Positions 8,540-18,693 are shown, numbered from the stretch's first letter. The stretch is 64,000 nucleotides of DNA from Pararhizobium qamdonense (GCF_029277445.1 NZ_CP119566.1:3908001-3972000); one strand, 5' to 3'. The notes: a model not told the origin generated them from the sequence alone. Made by a program: numbers and translations.

Positions 8540-10228
8540 TCAGGCTGCTTTGTCGGCGACCCATTTGCGCAGGATCTTGGCAGCGCGCTCTTCGCTGATT
8601 TCGACCATGCGGGCGAGCCTGCGTTCAGGACCTTCCTTGACGCGCCGGTTGAAGCCGCCCTCGCTGTCGTCGCCGAGGCTGAGCAGGTCGTCGGTGCTGT
8701 CGAAGCCGAAGTCGGAACCGAAGCCTTCCATCAAGGCGCCGCCGGCACCGCCATTTGCGGCAGGCGAGAAGTCGGGCAGTTCAAGGCCAACCGGTTCATT
8801 GTCATTGAGCGCCACACCCGGGCCGCCGAGGCCCAGCGACCGGGCCAGGGGACGCATGCCCATCCAGACCACCAGGAAGGCAACCACGATGAAGGCGAGC
8901 GCATTGATGATGCCGCCGAGATTGCGCGTGAGCGTTTCCATGATGCCGGGGCCGGCGACCGCTTCATCGAGGAGCTGGGTGTTGACGAAATCCATCGCTG
9001 TCAGCGTGATCATGTCGCCGCGTGCCGGATCAAGGCCAACGGCCGAGGCGACGATCTTCTGCATTTCCTGGATATAGGCGTCGATCTTCGGCTGGTCGGC
9101 GCCTTCGCCGATCATGGCGGCGATGCGGCCGCGATTGACCACGACGGCGACCGAGAGCTTTTCGAGCGTATAGCTGTTCTTGACGGTGGCGACGGTCTTC
9201 GAGTTGATCTCGTAGTTGGTCTGCTCTTCCTTCTTTTCGGTCTGGTCGTTTGACTGAGGGCCTGCAGCCCCGCCTGTTGGCGCTGCCTGCGGCACGTTCT
9301 GCTGAACCGTGGCCGCATTATCGGCCTGCTGCTGGCTGGATTTCTGCTCTTCCTTGGTCACGCGGGTGGAGCGCTCGACGCGCGATTCCGGATCGAAGAC
9401 CGTTTCCTGGATCTGCTGGGTATCGGTGTTCAGCTTGGCGGTGACGCTGGAGCGGAAATTGTCCATGCCAAGGAAAGGTGTCAGCGCCTTGTCGATATTG
9501 TTTTCGACTTCCTTCTGGACGTTCTGGATGATGCCGAGCGACTGGTTCATGGCGCTGTTGGCCGGATCGTCGCCGGAGGCCAGGAGCTGGCCGGTGGAAT
9601 CGAGGATCGTCACGTCGTCGATGCCAAGCCCCGGAACGGACGACGCCACCAGATGGCGGATCGAGGCTGCGGCATTGCGGCCGATATTGGCGCTGGCGCG
9701 GATCATCACCGATGCCGTTGGGTTCTGCTCGGCTTTTCTGAAGCTGCCGCGATCGGCCATGACGATGTGGACGCGGGCAGCGGAAATTCCGGAAATCTGC
9801 TGGATGGTGCGGGCGATCTCGCCTTCAAGAGCACGGACGCGGGTGACTTCCTGCATGAAGGAGGTGAGGCCGAGCGAACCGACATTGTCGAACAGTTCGT
9901 AGCCGGCATTGGCACTGTTGGGCAGGCCGCGCTCGGCGAGATAGAGCCTTGCCTTGCCGGTCATTCCAACGGGAACCTGGATGCTTGCGCCGTCGGTTCC
10001 GGTTTCAAAGTTGATGTTGGCTTCGGCAAGAGCAACACTGACCTGATTGAGGTCGTTGCTTTCAAGGCCGACATAGAGCGTTTCAAAGGAGGGCTTGTTG
10101 ACGTAGAGCCCGGCAGCGAGAACGATCGCAACCGCAACGACACCGGCTGAGATCAGCGCGATAATCTTGCCTTGCCCCAGACCGGCCAGGTTCTTCGTGA
10201 CCGATGAAAGTTGATCCAACAGATTCAT
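8540..10228 (-). CDS. fliF: Flagellar MS-ring protein FliF
   Basis: The 562-aa product matches FliF length. It forms the inner-membrane MS-ring, the first structure of the basal body. The first membrane segment is at about residues 22-45 (I-I-A-L-I-S-A-G-V-V-A-V-A-I-V-L-A-A-G-L-Y-V). The periplasmic ring-building motifs contain the V-R-A-L-E-G-E-I-A-R-T-I and A-R-V-H-I-V segments. A second helix lies near residues 440-460. The C-terminal tail, ending around A-A-K-I-L-R-K-W-V-A-D-K, is the FliG-binding part. It is separated from the che operon by two unrelated stress genes. Confidence 0.96.
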   Translation of the reverse strand: MNLLDQLSSVTKNLAGLGQGKIIALISAGVVAVAIVLAAGLYVNKPSFETLYVGLESNDLNQVSVALAEANINFETGTDGASIQVPVGMTGKARLYLAERGLPNSANAGYELFDNVGSLGLTSFMQEVTRVRALEGEIARTIQQISGISAARVHIVMADRGSFRKAEQNPTASVMIRASANIGRNAAASIRHLVASSVPGLGIDDVTILDSTGQLLASGDDPANSAMNQSLGIIQNVQKEVENNIDKALTPFLGMDNFRSSVTAKLNTDTQQIQETVFDPESRVERSTRVTKEEQKSSQQQADNAATVQQNVPQAAPTGGAAGPQSNDQTEKKEEQTNYEINSKTVATVKNSYTLEKLSVAVVVNRGRIAAMIGEGADQPKIDAYIQEMQKIVASAVGLDPARGDMITLTAMDFVNTQLLDEAVAGPGIMETLTRNLGGIINALAFIVVAFLVVWMGMRPLARSLGLGGPGVALNDNEPVGLELPDFSPAANGGAGGALMEGFGSDFGFDSTDDLLSLGDDSEGGFNRRVKEGPERRLARMVEISEERAAKILRKWVADKAA

Positions 10229-10461
10229 TCTGTTTCCGCACCCAGTGGCGCATGTTCCGTTCAGACAACATCGCCTGGGGAGTGAACATGAGCAGATCCA
10301 AACATTCGGGTTTCTGACGGATTTGACACATGCGCTTCGTCACATCACGCGCAAATCGACCAGTCCCGATTGGCACACTAGAAAACGAAACTTGCGCGAA
10401 CTTGTCTTGAAGCTGTCCTCCCTTGACGTGCTGGCCCTGTTTCCGGCTTTACGGACCACGC

Positions 10462-10491
10462 AAAAAACGGGGCCATCTTTCGACGGCCCCG
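10462..10491 (-). terminator. Intrinsic terminator after the YflT-like gene
   Basis: CGGGGCC (10468-10474) pairs with GGCCCCG (10485-10491); on the minus strand the stem runs into six Ts. It lies 28 bp beyond the stop at 10519. Confidence 0.85.
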
Positions 10492-10518
10492 CTGGATATT
10501 CCGGTATTTATCAGCGGA

Positions 10519-11124
10519 TTAGAGAGTGCGGTCCGTATAACGGGCCCGGTCCGCATCGATTTCAGCCTGGGAATAGGGCTTGGACGTGTCATCGAAGCTC
10601 GTCCAACCCTGACCTTCATAGGCAGTCCGGCGCGCCGGTACATCCACCCAGTTCGAGCGCTTCAAGATCGCTTCGGCTTCTGCGGCGCGCGATTCGTCCA
10701 CCTTGGCCGTCACCAGCGTGCCGCCACGGCGCACACCTTCAGCATAGACATGCGCATCGCGCTCATCGACGCCGGAATCCGTCAGCGCCCCGATGATACC
10801 GCCAGCGGCACCGCCGACCACGGCACCGGCAACTGCGCCAGCTGCCGTTGCAGCAAGCCAGCCTGCGGCGACGACGGGGCCAACGCCCGGGATCGCCATG
10901 ATGCCAAGGCCGGTCAACAGGCCACCGACACCACCGACGGCGGCACCAATGCCGGCACCTGTGCCTGCGTCTTCGGCGACATCATTGTCACCCTTGTGGC
11001 GGCCATCGGCGTTGTTGGAAACAATGCTGATATCGCTATCGGAAATGCCGGCAGCCTTCAGCTGATCAACAGCGGCAGTGGCATCGGAATAGTCATCGAA
11101 CAGTCCGGTTACGGTCTTTGTCAT
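10519..11124 (-). CDS. General-stress protein, YflT/17M-like with glycine-rich membrane core
   Basis: The 201-aa product has an N-terminal domain of the YflT heat-stress type: M-T-K-T-V-T-G-L-F-D-D-Y-S-D-A-T-A-A-V-D-Q-L-K-A-A-G-I. A central stretch of about 65 residues is very rich in Gly and Ala (residues 52-118) and probably packs in or on the membrane. A C-terminal part contains G-G-T-L-V-T-A-K-V-D. Proteins of this type are common in rhizobia and are usually stress-induced. It lies 46 bp after the PepSY-like gene on the same strand, so both may use the EcfG-like promoter near 11540. Its position between fliF and the che operon is unusual. Confidence 0.8.
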   Translation of the reverse strand: MTKTVTGLFDDYSDATAAVDQLKAAGISDSDISIVSNNADGRHKGDNDVAEDAGTGAGIGAAVGGVGGLLTGLGIMAIPGVGPVVAAGWLAATAAGAVAGAVVGGAAGGIIGALTDSGVDERDAHVYAEGVRRGGTLVTAKVDESRAAEAEAILKRSNWVDVPARRTAYEGQGWTSFDDTSKPYSQAEIDADRARYTDRTL

Positions 11125-11170
11125 GGTGTTTCTCCGTGTGTTTATGTGTGGTTTATATGGTTCGCGGCGC

Positions 11171-11491
11171 TTACTTGGCGACGATATTGCCCTGGTAATC
11201 CAGGGAGACCATCACCGGCTTGCCGTCCTTGGTGGCCTTCGCCTGCCAGACGCCCTTGTCATCAAGCTTCAGCTCGGTCACGTCTGCATATCCGCCTTCA
11301 ACGATACGGTCCTTGGCCTGGCCTTCGGTGAAGCTGTTGGCGCCTTCAACCGGTGCCGTCGTGTTCTGCTCGGAAGGCGTTGCAACTGCCGGCGTGTCGC
11401 CATCGGGATTAGCTGGCGGCGTTGCTGTCTGAGCGAAAACGGACGATGCGGACAGGGCGACGATCGCCGATGCGATGATAAACTTGTTCAT
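11171..11491 (-). CDS. Small secreted PepSY-like protein
   Basis: The product is 106 aa from the ATG at 11491, which has AAGGAGA at ideal spacing; an in-frame start 19 codons earlier is rejected. A signal peptide is clear (M-N-K-F-I-I-A-S-A-I-V-A-L-S-A-S-S-V-F-A, cleavage near A-Q). A Pro/Thr-rich linker follows, and the C-terminal half resembles a PepSY-type fold (L-K-L-D-D-K-G-V-W-Q-A-K-A-T-K-D-G-K-P-V-M-V-S-L-D-Y-Q-G-N-I). A periplasmic location is likely. It forms a probable two-gene stress unit with the downstream YflT-like gene. Confidence 0.8.
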   Translation of the reverse strand: MNKFIIASAIVALSASSVFAQTATPPANPDGDTPAVATPSEQNTTAPVEGANSFTEGQAKDRIVEGGYADVTELKLDDKGVWQAKATKDGKPVMVSLDYQGNIVAK

Positions 11492-11531
11492 TTGGTTCTC
11501 CTTGGGATGCTGAAGTGATCCTCGGCCAGAC

Positions 11532-11556
11532 AACCATCCAAGGACCATTAAGTTCC
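11532..11556 (-). promoter_or_regulatory. EcfG-like (general stress sigma) promoter candidate
   Basis: Read on the minus strand the site is GGAAC, 16 bases, GGTT. The alphaproteobacterial EcfG consensus is GGAAC-N16/17-CGTT, so there is one mismatch. It ends about 40 bases before the start codon of the PepSY-like gene, a sensible leader length. Confidence 0.5.
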
Positions 11557-11800
11557 CTCGTCTTTTGACAATTTGGCAGAAAAAACTGTAATGATTCCGC
11601 TACATTAGTGATCTGCGGCGCAAATCTTCCTGACGAATTCTACGCCCGTCCGGGACCTCGGAAACCGGCCGCGATTGCCTGAAATGCCGGGCCTGGCGCC
11701 ACGATGGACGCCGCTGTAAGGCTTGGAGGATCGGGGGTTTTGCAGAGTAGCGAGCACAGAGTGCTCATGGCGCAAAACGGCCGGAGTTGAGACCGGCTAA

Positions 11801-11842
11801 AAAACAAAACCGCCGCTCACGACGTCTGTCGAGGCGGCGGTT
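11801..11842 (-). terminator. Intrinsic terminator of the che operon
   Basis: AACCGCCG (11808-11815) pairs with CGGCGGTT (11835-11842). On the minus strand the stem is followed by a T-rich tail. It lies 30 bp past the cheT stop and marks the end of the che operon, separate from fliF. Confidence 0.8.
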
Positions 11843-11871
11843 AAATAACGCAGGGAAAGATTTGCTGTTTT

Positions 11872-12264
11872 CTAAAAAGCCTCAAAATCTCCGGCGGCTT
11901 CGGTCAGCGGCTGGGAGTGGCCGTGACGGAGCATGCCGTTGCCGAGCGATTTCTGCATATCGGCAAGCTTGACCAGATTGAGCGCCGTCGTCACATCGAC
12001 CAGCCAGGATTGCGGGATGGCCGCCGTGACCGTGTCGATAAACTCCGCCAGGCCGCGTGTCTTCTGGACGGCCAGGTCGATGCCCTGCAGGACCTTGATC
12101 CGGTCCGGCGATTCCAGCACGGCCTCGCCATGGATATCGCTGAGCATCGGTTCGATCCGCTCGATGAGGTAAGCCACATCATAGAGTTCCGAGACGATGC
12201 GCATCATCACATCCGGAAGCGCCTCATCGACGTGAGGCATATGGCTCTTCATTTCAGTCAGCAT
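11872..12264 (-). CDS. cheT: Chemotaxis protein CheT (rhizobial orf10 family)
   Basis: The 130-aa alpha-helical product sits downstream of cheD, exactly where Sinorhizobium has orf10/cheT. It has no membrane segment. A D-L-A-V-Q sequence (Asp63, Gln67) matches the D-x-x-x-Q pattern of CheZ/CheX-type CheY phosphatases and lies in a predicted helix. In Sinorhizobium, CheT has been reported to work in signal termination and adaptation; a role in shutting off CheY1 here is inference. The leader of about 100 bp after cheD is short, so it belongs to the che operon. Confidence 0.85.
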   Translation of the reverse strand: MLTEMKSHMPHVDEALPDVMMRIVSELYDVAYLIERIEPMLSDIHGEAVLESPDRIKVLQGIDLAVQKTRGLAEFIDTVTAAIPQSWLVDVTTALNLVKLADMQKSLGNGMLRHGHSQPLTEAAGDFEAF

Positions 12265-12370
12265 TACACGCCCTCACGCTGGCAACAAACTCCGTCCGGG
12301 CCCACCGGACAGCACCGCTCAACACCTTGCCAAAGCCCACTCCGGTCTGTTCCGGAAGGCGGCTGAGGCG

Positions 12371-12925
12371 CTAGAAAAACTCGATCGCATTATCCACCGG
12401 CTTCGGCACCGGTCTTGGACGCTGTTCCTGAGCCACGGCCTTCTGCGCTTCCACGCCCGTCAGCGCATATTGCCGGGCACGGCCGCTCAGCGGCCAATAT
12501 TCGAGCTTGCGCCCATGATCGCCGCCGGTGCTTTCGCCAACCACCTGGATGCCCTCGTCCATCAGGAACTGGCGGGCAAACAGCGCATTCTGCTCGCCGA
12601 CATTGGAAAAGCGCGCGATCGTCTTGGCACCGCCAAAGATTTTCGCCTCCAGCCGATCGCGGCGGGCCCCCTTCTTCAGGAGCCCGTTGATCAGCAATTC
12701 CATCAGATGCACGCCATAGCGCGTCGCATCGCCGCCAGACGAAATCGCATCCGCCGAACCCGGCAGGAGGAAATGGTTCATGCCACCGACGCCCGCGACC
12801 GGATCGCGCATGCAGGCAGCCACGCAGGAGCCGAGGATGGTTGAAAGCACCACATCGGGATCGCTGACCACCTTCCATTCGCCCTGGATGACATGCACAC
12901 GCCTGGTCGCAGCCTCGTTGATCAT
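12371..12925 (-). CDS. cheD: Chemoreceptor glutamine deamidase CheD
   Basis: The 184-aa product deamidates receptor glutamines and interacts with other adaptation proteins. The catalytic cysteine is in L-G-S-C-V-A-A-C (about residue 34) and the histidine in G-G-M-N-H-F-L-L-P (about residue 50), both in family position. [12 protein letters not shown] and K-I-F-G-G-A-K are further family motifs. The start overlaps the cheY2 stop by 4 bp. Confidence 0.96.
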   Translation of the reverse strand: MINEAATRRVHVIQGEWKVVSDPDVVLSTILGSCVAACMRDPVAGVGGMNHFLLPGSADAISSGGDATRYGVHLMELLINGLLKKGARRDRLEAKIFGGAKTIARFSNVGEQNALFARQFLMDEGIQVVGESTGGDHGRKLEYWPLSGRARQYALTGVEAQKAVAQEQRPRPVPKPVDNAIEFF

Positions 12926-13311
12926 TTCAATGCCCCAAATACGGCTTCGATTGCAGCTTTCATCTTTTCGATGGTGAAAGGCTTGGCGAGCACGTTGTTG
13001 GCTCCGAGCGCCGCAGCCTTGGTCACCAATGCACGGTCGCCCTGGGCCGTCAGCATGATGAAGGCGGCTTTCTTGGTGGCCGGATTGTTGCGCACGGCAG
13101 CAAGCAGGCCAAGGCCATCCATCTTGGGCATGTTGAAATCGGAAATCACCAGGTGATGCGGCTGCGCCGCCATGATCTTGGCCCCCTGCTCGCCATCACC
13201 GGCAACGGTGATCTGCTTGAAACCAAGCTGTTGCAGGGCATCGCCCAGCAAGAGGCGGCTGGTGACCTGATCATCGACGATCAGAACTTTGATTTTTTCC
13301 GCTAGGGACAT
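12922..13311 (-). CDS. cheY2: Chemotaxis response regulator CheY2
   Basis: The 129-aa product is a single receiver domain. The acidic pair is in I-V-D-D-Q, the phosphorylated Asp58 in [13 protein letters not shown], and the conserved Lys in L-A-K-P-F-T. In Sinorhizobium the second CheY of the operon is the main motor-binding output, and CheY1 acts as a phosphate sink; assignment as CheY2 is by position just after cheB. It directly abuts cheB and overlaps cheD. Confidence 0.94.
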   Translation of the reverse strand: MSLAEKIKVLIVDDQVTSRLLLGDALQQLGFKQITVAGDGEQGAKIMAAQPHHLVISDFNMPKMDGLGLLAAVRNNPATKKAAFIMLTAQGDRALVTKAAALGANNVLAKPFTIEKMKAAIEAVFGALK

Positions 13312-14367
13312 TTATTCGCTTCCTTCTCTTCGGGCGGCAGTGCTTTTCAGGACTTCTTCCCCGATTGAGCCGAGGGGGAGTTGTGTTTCGACGGCACCTA
13401 GTTCGTAGGCAACCCTCGGCATTCCATAGACAACGCAGGTCTTTTCATTCTGACCGAATGTGCGGGCACCTGCGTGGCGCATTTTCAAGAGACCGGATGC
13501 GCCATCGCGGCCCATCCCGGTGAGGATCACACCGACGGCATTGCGGCCGGCAAGTTCGGCCACGGAATCAAACAGCACATCGACGGACGGGCGATGGCCG
13601 TTGACCGGTTCGCGGTCGAGCAGGCGGCAGCTGGGCGACGCCGGGTTGACCACCTGTAGATGGCGCTCGCCCCCTGGCGCCAGATAGATCTTGCCGATCT
13701 CCAGCCGCGCCCCATCCGTTGCTTCCGCGACCGTTGGCGCGCAGATGCGGTTGAGGCGTTCGGCAAAGCTCTTAGTGAAAGTGTGCGGCATATGCTGCGT
13801 GATCACCGTCGGCGGGCAATTGGCCGGGAATTTCTGCAAGACAGCGATCAGGGCCTCGACGCCGCCGGTGGACGATCCGATCGCGATGATCTTGCGGCCT
13901 GCCCGGTAATCGGAAGCCGTATTGGCATTGGCAGCGCTGGGGGCCGCGACCTTGTTGCTCGAAATGATGAACTTGCGCTGCGAGCGGGCGGCCGCCTTCA
14001 CCTTTTCAGCGAGATCGCGGAACGGATGGGGATCTCCGGGCAGCGGCTTGCCGACGCAATCGAAAGCACCGATTTCCAGCGCTGCCAGCGAGGCTTCCGC
14101 GCCCTTGTGCGTCAGGGTCGAGACCATGATCACCGGCATGGGGCGCAGGCGCATGATCTTTTCGAGGAAATCCAGCCCGTTCATGTTGGGCATCTCGATA
14201 TCGAGCGTGATGACGTCGGGATCGAGATCCTTGATCGCCTGGCGCGCCTGCATGGCGTCGGCTGCCTGGCCGATGACCTTGACTTCGGGGTCGCTGCTCA
14301 AAATGGCCGTGATCAGCCCGCGCATCGTGGCTGAATCGTCAACGACAAGAACGCGCGCAACACTCAC
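13312..14367 (-). CDS. cheB: Protein-glutamate methylesterase CheB
   Basis: The 351-aa product removes receptor methyl groups. The GTG start at 14367 has AGGGAGG upstream and overlaps the cheR stop (GTGA), so the longer open frame to 14595 is rejected. The N-terminal receiver (1-120) has D-D-S-A-T-M-R-G and the phospho-acceptor in [12 protein letters not shown]. The C-terminal esterase has the serine in G-S-S-T-G-G, the histidine in I-T-Q-H-M-P, and the aspartate in G-M-G-R-D-G-A-S-G. Confidence 0.97.
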   Translation of the reverse strand: MSVARVLVVDDSATMRGLITAILSSDPEVKVIGQAADAMQARQAIKDLDPDVITLDIEMPNMNGLDFLEKIMRLRPMPVIMVSTLTHKGAEASLAALEIGAFDCVGKPLPGDPHPFRDLAEKVKAAARSQRKFIISSNKVAAPSAANANTASDYRAGRKIIAIGSSTGGVEALIAVLQKFPANCPPTVITQHMPHTFTKSFAERLNRICAPTVAEATDGARLEIGKIYLAPGGERHLQVVNPASPSCRLLDREPVNGHRPSVDVLFDSVAELAGRNAVGVILTGMGRDGASGLLKMRHAGARTFGQNEKTCVVYGMPRVAYELGAVETQLPLGSIGEEVLKSTAARREGSE

Positions 14368-15272
14368 GAGCGGCCTCCCTGTGGCTTGCCGGTATAGCGA
14401 TAGGTGGTGATGCCGATATTGTCGAAGACCGTTTTGGCATCGCCCGAGACGCGTTCGGAATGGCCGATATAGAGATGGCCCTTGGGGTTGAGCATGCCGG
14501 CAAAGCGCGACCAAATCTTCATCTGGGTCGGCTCGTCGAAATAGATGACGACGTTGCGGCAGAAGATCACGTCGAACTGGCCCTTGAACGGCCACTGAGC
14601 CATCAGGTTGAGTTCATTGAAAGTGATGAGCCGCTTCACCCGGTCATCGACCTGCCATTTCTGGCGGCCGTTGACCGCGGATTCGATGAACCATTGCTTG
14701 CGCATCGCCGGGCTGACGGTTTCAAGCGCAGTCGCGTCATAGGAGCCGGCCCTTGCCAGCGCCAGGATCTTCGGGTCGATATCGGTGGCAAGGATGCGGA
14801 AATCGTAATCGGCCGCATTCGGCAGCATCGACAGGACCGTGAGCGCGATCGAATAGGGCTCCTGACCGTCCGAGCAGGCCGCAGACCAGATGCGCACCCG
14901 GCCGCCATTCTTCGCGCGGGCGATAAGTTCCGGCAGGACGTCGGTTTTCAGATGTTCGAAATGATGGTTCTCGCGGAAGAAGCGGGTGAAATTCGTGGTC
15001 AGATGCGAGAGCATATCGCGGCGTTCGGCAGCACCGGCCGGCGAGGAGACCAGCTGGCAATATTCGCGAAAGCCCTTCAGGCCGATATTGCGGATATGCT
15101 TGGAAAGCCTGGAGTAGACGAGCGAAGCCTTGGATTCGTTGAGATAGATGCCGGCATCTGCATAAATCATGGCAGCGATCTCCACGAGGTCGCGGCGGGT
15201 CAGCGGATATTCTCCGCTTGCCAGGCACTCGTCCGGAGGCAGCTTGCTGTCAAAGGCGGCTGGCATGCTCAT
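14364..15272 (-). CDS. cheR: Chemotaxis protein methyltransferase CheR
   Basis: The 302-aa product methylates receptor glutamates using S-adenosylmethionine. A helical N-terminal domain (about 1-95) precedes the Rossmann-like catalytic domain, with [17 protein letters not shown] as the cofactor motif and [13 protein letters not shown] near residue 240. No C-terminal pentapeptide-binding insert problem or truncation is seen. It overlaps cheB and cheW by 4 bp at each end. Confidence 0.97.
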   Translation of the reverse strand: MSMPAAFDSKLPPDECLASGEYPLTRRDLVEIAAMIYADAGIYLNESKASLVYSRLSKHIRNIGLKGFREYCQLVSSPAGAAERRDMLSHLTTNFTRFFRENHHFEHLKTDVLPELIARAKNGGRVRIWSAACSDGQEPYSIALTVLSMLPNAADYDFRILATDIDPKILALARAGSYDATALETVSPAMRKQWFIESAVNGRQKWQVDDRVKRLITFNELNLMAQWPFKGQFDVIFCRNVVIYFDEPTQMKIWSRFAGMLNPKGHLYIGHSERVSGDAKTVFDNIGITTYRYTGKPQGGRS

Positions 15273-15736
15273 GCAGCTTCACTTTCGGTATGAGGAAACA
15301 CGGCTTCCAGTTCGATCAGGCAGATCATCCGCCCTTCGATCGCCAGGATGCCGCGGGCAAATGTCCGCTCGAACTCGGACGTCATATCCGGCGTCGGCTG
15401 GATATCCTCGTCCTTGATCGTCAGGATGTCGGAGACCGCCTCGACGAGGAGGCCGACGACCCTGTTCTTGACCTGCGTCACGATAATGACATGGCGCACC
15501 GTCGGCTCGGCCGGCTTCATGCCGAGGCGCGCCGACAGATCGATGATCGGCAGCACCGCGCCGCGCAGGTTGATGACGCCTAAAACATATTGTGGCGCAT
15601 GCGGCATCGGCGTCGCCGGCGTCCAGCCGCGGATTTCCCGCACGGACATGACGTTGACGCAGAATTCCTGGTTTCCGATACGGAACGCGATCAACTCGCG
15701 CCTGCCATTGGAAAGATTTGTGGCCAGATACGTCAT
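15269..15736 (-). CDS. cheW: Chemotaxis coupling protein CheW
   Basis: The product is 155 aa from the ATG at 15736 ([11 protein letters not shown]). It bridges receptors and CheA. CheW motifs are [40 protein letters not shown] and [10 protein letters not shown]. It begins 4 bp after cheA; an upstream in-frame extension into cheA is not real. Confidence 0.97.
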   Translation of the reverse strand: MTYLATNLSNGRRELIAFRIGNQEFCVNVMSVREIRGWTPATPMPHAPQYVLGVINLRGAVLPIIDLSARLGMKPAEPTVRHVIIVTQVKNRVVGLLVEAVSDILTIKDEDIQPTPDMTSEFERTFARGILAIEGRMICLIELEAVFPHTESEAA

Positions 15737-15740
15737 AGTC

Positions 15741-18014
15741 CTACCCTGCGGCGGCCAGCGATGATTCGAGTTGCAGGGACTGGCCGCGCGAGGCTGCAAC
15801 GACAGCATCGACGTCCAGGATGAGAGCGACGCGGCCATCACCGAGAATGGTGGCGGCGGCAATGCCCGGCACGTGGGTATAGTTGGCCTCCAGGCTCTTG
15901 ATGACGACCTGACGCTGGCCCTGGATGGCATCGACCATCAGGGCACGCTGGCCGCCGCCTTCGGATTCCACCAGAAGCGCCACGCCTTCGACCGGATTGG
16001 CCTGGGTTGCGCGGAAATTGAGGATGCGGCCGACATCAACCAGCGGGCAGAACGAGTTGCGGATCGAGATCAGCCGCTGCGTCGCACCGAAGGAATGGAT
16101 CGCTGCCGCATCCGGCTGCAGGGTTTCGACGATTGCCGTCAAAGGCACGACCAGCGTCTGGCCGGCCACGGTAACGACCATGCCGTCGAGGACGGCCAGC
16201 GTCAGCGGCAGGCTCATGGTGAAGACGGAACCATGGCCGGGCTTCGACGAGATATTGATGCGGCCGCCGAGCGCCTGGATCGAGCGCTTGACGACGTCCA
16301 TGCCGACGCCGCGTCCGGAAAGGTCGGAGACCTTGTCGGCGGTGGAGAAGCCGGCGTGGAAGATCAGGTTGTCGATTTCCTCGTCCGACAGGTTGGCATC
16401 GGCGGCGATCAGGTCGTTGTCGATCGCCTTCTGGCGGACCTTCTCGCGGTTGATGCCGGCGCCGTCGTCGGACAGTTCGATGACGATGCGGCCGGAGCGA
16501 TGCTTGGCGGTTAGCTTGACCGTGCCTTCGGCATTCTTGCCGGCTGCAATGCGCTTTTCCGGCATTTCGAGGCCGTGATCGACCGCGTTGCGGATCATGT
16601 GGGTCAAAGGCTCGGCCAGCTTGTCGATGACCGTCTTGTCGACTTCGGTGTTTTCACCTTCGGTGACGAGGCGGACAGACTTGCCGGTAATATCTGCAAT
16701 TTCCCGGACCGTGCGGGCCATGCGCTGGAACACCGGCTTGACCGGCTGCGCGCGGATCGCCATGACCGAATCCTGGATCTCGCGGGTCAGCTGCTGCAGC
16801 TCTTCCAGACCCATGTTGATCGAGGAGACGCCATTCGAATCGTTCTCGATAACGCTCTGCGACAGCATGGCCTGGTTGATGACGAGTTCGCCGACGAGGT
16901 TGATCAGCCGGTCCACACGATCGAGATCGACGCGGATGGTCGGGGCGGCGGCGGATGCGGCCTGCTGGGCATTGTTCTGGGCAGCCGCTGCGACGGCACC
17001 CTTGTCACCGGCTGCCGTTCGCGACGCGGTCGCGGCCATCTGGACGACGTTGGACGCGGCTTCGGCGGCGGCGACAGCCTGCTGCACGGCGGCGATCTGT
17101 TCTTCTTCCTCGACCACGCCAAGCGGCGCATCGGGCTCGTCATCGAGCGCGGAGAGATCGAACGGAACCGGCTGCATCGGCAGTTCGTCACCGCCATCGT
17201 CTGCGGCGGCGCCGGTGTCGAGCGCGGTGACCTCGAGGTCGCAGTCCCATTCGGCAAATTCGAACACCGAACGCACGGCGTCTTCGCCCTTGTCGGTCTT
17301 GATCGACGCCTTCCAGGAGAAATAGGCGGTTTCCGGATCCATCTGGTCGAGCGATGGCAGACTATCCATGTTGCAATGGATGCTCATTTCGCCCAGGCGC
17401 GAGAGATCGCGCAGGAGCAGCGTCGCCTCGTTGCCCTTGGTATAGAGTTCCGACTTCGGCTTGAAGACGATCTCATAGGACGGCAGATCGGCTGGTTCCT
17501 CGTCGTCACCGAAATCATCGAAGGAGAAGGCGACGGGAACGAAACCTTCGTCATTGACGGCTGGTGCGGCGGCGGCGGCAACCGGAGCTGCCTTCGGGAC
17601 CGCTGCGACCGGAACGGCGGCAGGCGGCGCTTCGCCCTTGGCCAAAGCTTCCAGCTCGCGGATCAGCTGCGCCGAGCGTGCCTGATCGACACTGCCGCCG
17701 TCGCGCGCGACATTGGTCAAGTCGGCCAGCACATCGGCCGATTTCAGCATGACCTTCAGGACATCCTGGTTGGGTTCCAGCTTGTTGGAACGAACGCAAT
17801 CAAGCGTGGTCTCGAACACGTGCGCGAAAGAGACCAGATCATCCAGCCCGAACGCTCCGGCACCACCCTTGATGGAGTGGACCGCACGGAAAACCGCATT
17901 CACCGTTTCCGGATCACGGTCGCCGTCATTGAGCCTCAGGAGACCGGATTCCAGTTCAGCGAGCTGCTCCTCGCATTCCTGAAAGAAAATCTCTTTGATT
18001 TCGTTCATATCCAT
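15741..18014 (-). CDS. cheA: Chemotaxis histidine kinase CheA
   Basis: The 757-aa product has the full CheA order. The HPt domain (1-105) carries phospho-His46 in [13 protein letters not shown] long linker and P2 region with Pro/Ala-rich spacers follows (about 105-355). The dimerisation helices are at about 360-420. The ATPase has [18 protein letters not shown] and [10 protein letters not shown] CheW-like C-terminus (about 620-757) closes it. In Sinorhizobium, CheA pairs with CheS to speed CheY1 dephosphorylation; cheS lies two genes upstream. Confidence 0.98.
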   Translation of the reverse strand: MDMNEIKEIFFQECEEQLAELESGLLRLNDGDRDPETVNAVFRAVHSIKGGAGAFGLDDLVSFAHVFETTLDCVRSNKLEPNQDVLKVMLKSADVLADLTNVARDGGSVDQARSAQLIRELEALAKGEAPPAAVPVAAVPKAAPVAAAAAPAVNDEGFVPVAFSFDDFGDDEEPADLPSYEIVFKPKSELYTKGNEATLLLRDLSRLGEMSIHCNMDSLPSLDQMDPETAYFSWKASIKTDKGEDAVRSVFEFAEWDCDLEVTALDTGAAADDGGDELPMQPVPFDLSALDDEPDAPLGVVEEEEQIAAVQQAVAAAEAASNVVQMAATASRTAAGDKGAVAAAAQNNAQQAASAAAPTIRVDLDRVDRLINLVGELVINQAMLSQSVIENDSNGVSSINMGLEELQQLTREIQDSVMAIRAQPVKPVFQRMARTVREIADITGKSVRLVTEGENTEVDKTVIDKLAEPLTHMIRNAVDHGLEMPEKRIAAGKNAEGTVKLTAKHRSGRIVIELSDDGAGINREKVRQKAIDNDLIAADANLSDEEIDNLIFHAGFSTADKVSDLSGRGVGMDVVKRSIQALGGRINISSKPGHGSVFTMSLPLTLAVLDGMVVTVAGQTLVVPLTAIVETLQPDAAAIHSFGATQRLISIRNSFCPLVDVGRILNFRATQANPVEGVALLVESEGGGQRALMVDAIQGQRQVVIKSLEANYTHVPGIAAATILGDGRVALILDVDAVVAASRGQSLQLESSLAAAG

Positions 18015-18030
18015 GGGGGAAATCCTGGCG

Positions 18031-18396
18031 TTAGGCGGTTACGCGCTCGATGGCATCGATCAGCTTGGTCGGATCGAACGGCTTGACGATCCAGCCGGTT
18101 GCGCCTGCCTGGCGTGCACGGTTCTTCTTTTCCGCGTCGCTTTCGGTCGTCAGGACCAGGATCGGGATTGCCCGGAATTTCTCGTTTCTGCGCACGCCCT
18201 CGATGAAGCCGAAGCCATCGAGACGCGGCATATTGATGTCGGTGACGATGACATCCGGATTGGCGTCTTCCAGAACTTCCAGCCCCTCGATGCCGTCTTC
18301 CGCCTGGATCGTTTCGAAACCGGCATTGTTCAGCGTCACGAGAAGCATGTTCCGGATGGTTCTGGAATCATCGACGGTGAGAACTTTCTTTTTCAT
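18031..18396 (-). CDS. cheY1: Chemotaxis response regulator CheY1 (phosphate sink)
   Basis: The 121-aa receiver domain has D-D-S-R-T-I-R near the start, Asp53 in V-I-V-T-D-I-N-M-P-R-L-D-G and the conserved Lys in W-I-V-K-P-F-D-P. Its place between cheS and cheA matches Sinorhizobium CheY1, which drains phosphate from CheY2 through CheA. The short gaps to cheS (3 bp) and cheA (16 bp) show an operon. Confidence 0.95.
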   Translation of the reverse strand: MKKKVLTVDDSRTIRNMLLVTLNNAGFETIQAEDGIEGLEVLEDANPDVIVTDINMPRLDGFGFIEGVRRNEKFRAIPILVLTTESDAEKKNRARQAGATGWIVKPFDPTKLIDAIERVTA

Positions 18397-18399
18397 GTC

Positions 18400-18693
18400 T
18401 CAAATCTCCTTTGCCATCAGGTGGTCGATATTGACCCCGATGAGCTGTGTCGTTTTCGTAAATGCGTCCGACACCTTGGCGAAGGTGAAAGACTGATTAT
18501 CCTCTTCCCAGCTTTTTGCCCCGGCCATCAGGACCTGAACGCAGAGCGCGCCGACACGCTCGACCGCAGATGCGTCGATCGCGACCGGGTTGCCGCGCAG
18601 AGCCATCAGCTTGCCGTGCAAAGCGCTGGCCTCGTTCAGATCGAGAACCGGCGCGAGGCTCAAACTTTTCCGGGCGGCTTTCTTGGCTGCCAT
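18400..18693 (-). CDS. cheS: STAS-domain chemotaxis protein CheS
   Basis: The 97-aa product is a single STAS domain (L-A-P-V-L-D-L-N-E-A-S-A-L-H-G-K-L, then P-V-A-I-D-A-S-A-V-E-R-V-G-A-L-C-V-Q-V-L). Length and place match Sinorhizobium CheS, which binds CheA and increases its affinity for CheY1. The basic N-terminus (M-A-A-K-K-A-A-R-K) is typical. It is second in the operon after icpA. Confidence 0.92.
   Translation of the reverse strand: MAAKKAARKSLSLAPVLDLNEASALHGKLMALRGNPVAIDASAVERVGALCVQVLMAGAKSWEEDNQSFTFAKVSDAFTKTTQLIGVNIDHLMAKEI

Noticed and set aside
13312..14595. Longer CheB reading starting inside cheR
   Set aside because: The GTG at 14367 has an AGGGAGG site and overlaps the cheR stop; the extension lacks receiver-domain character.
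16575..18086. 503-aa plus-strand frame opposite cheA
   Set aside because: CheA is unambiguous on the other strand; this frame has only reverse-codon composition.
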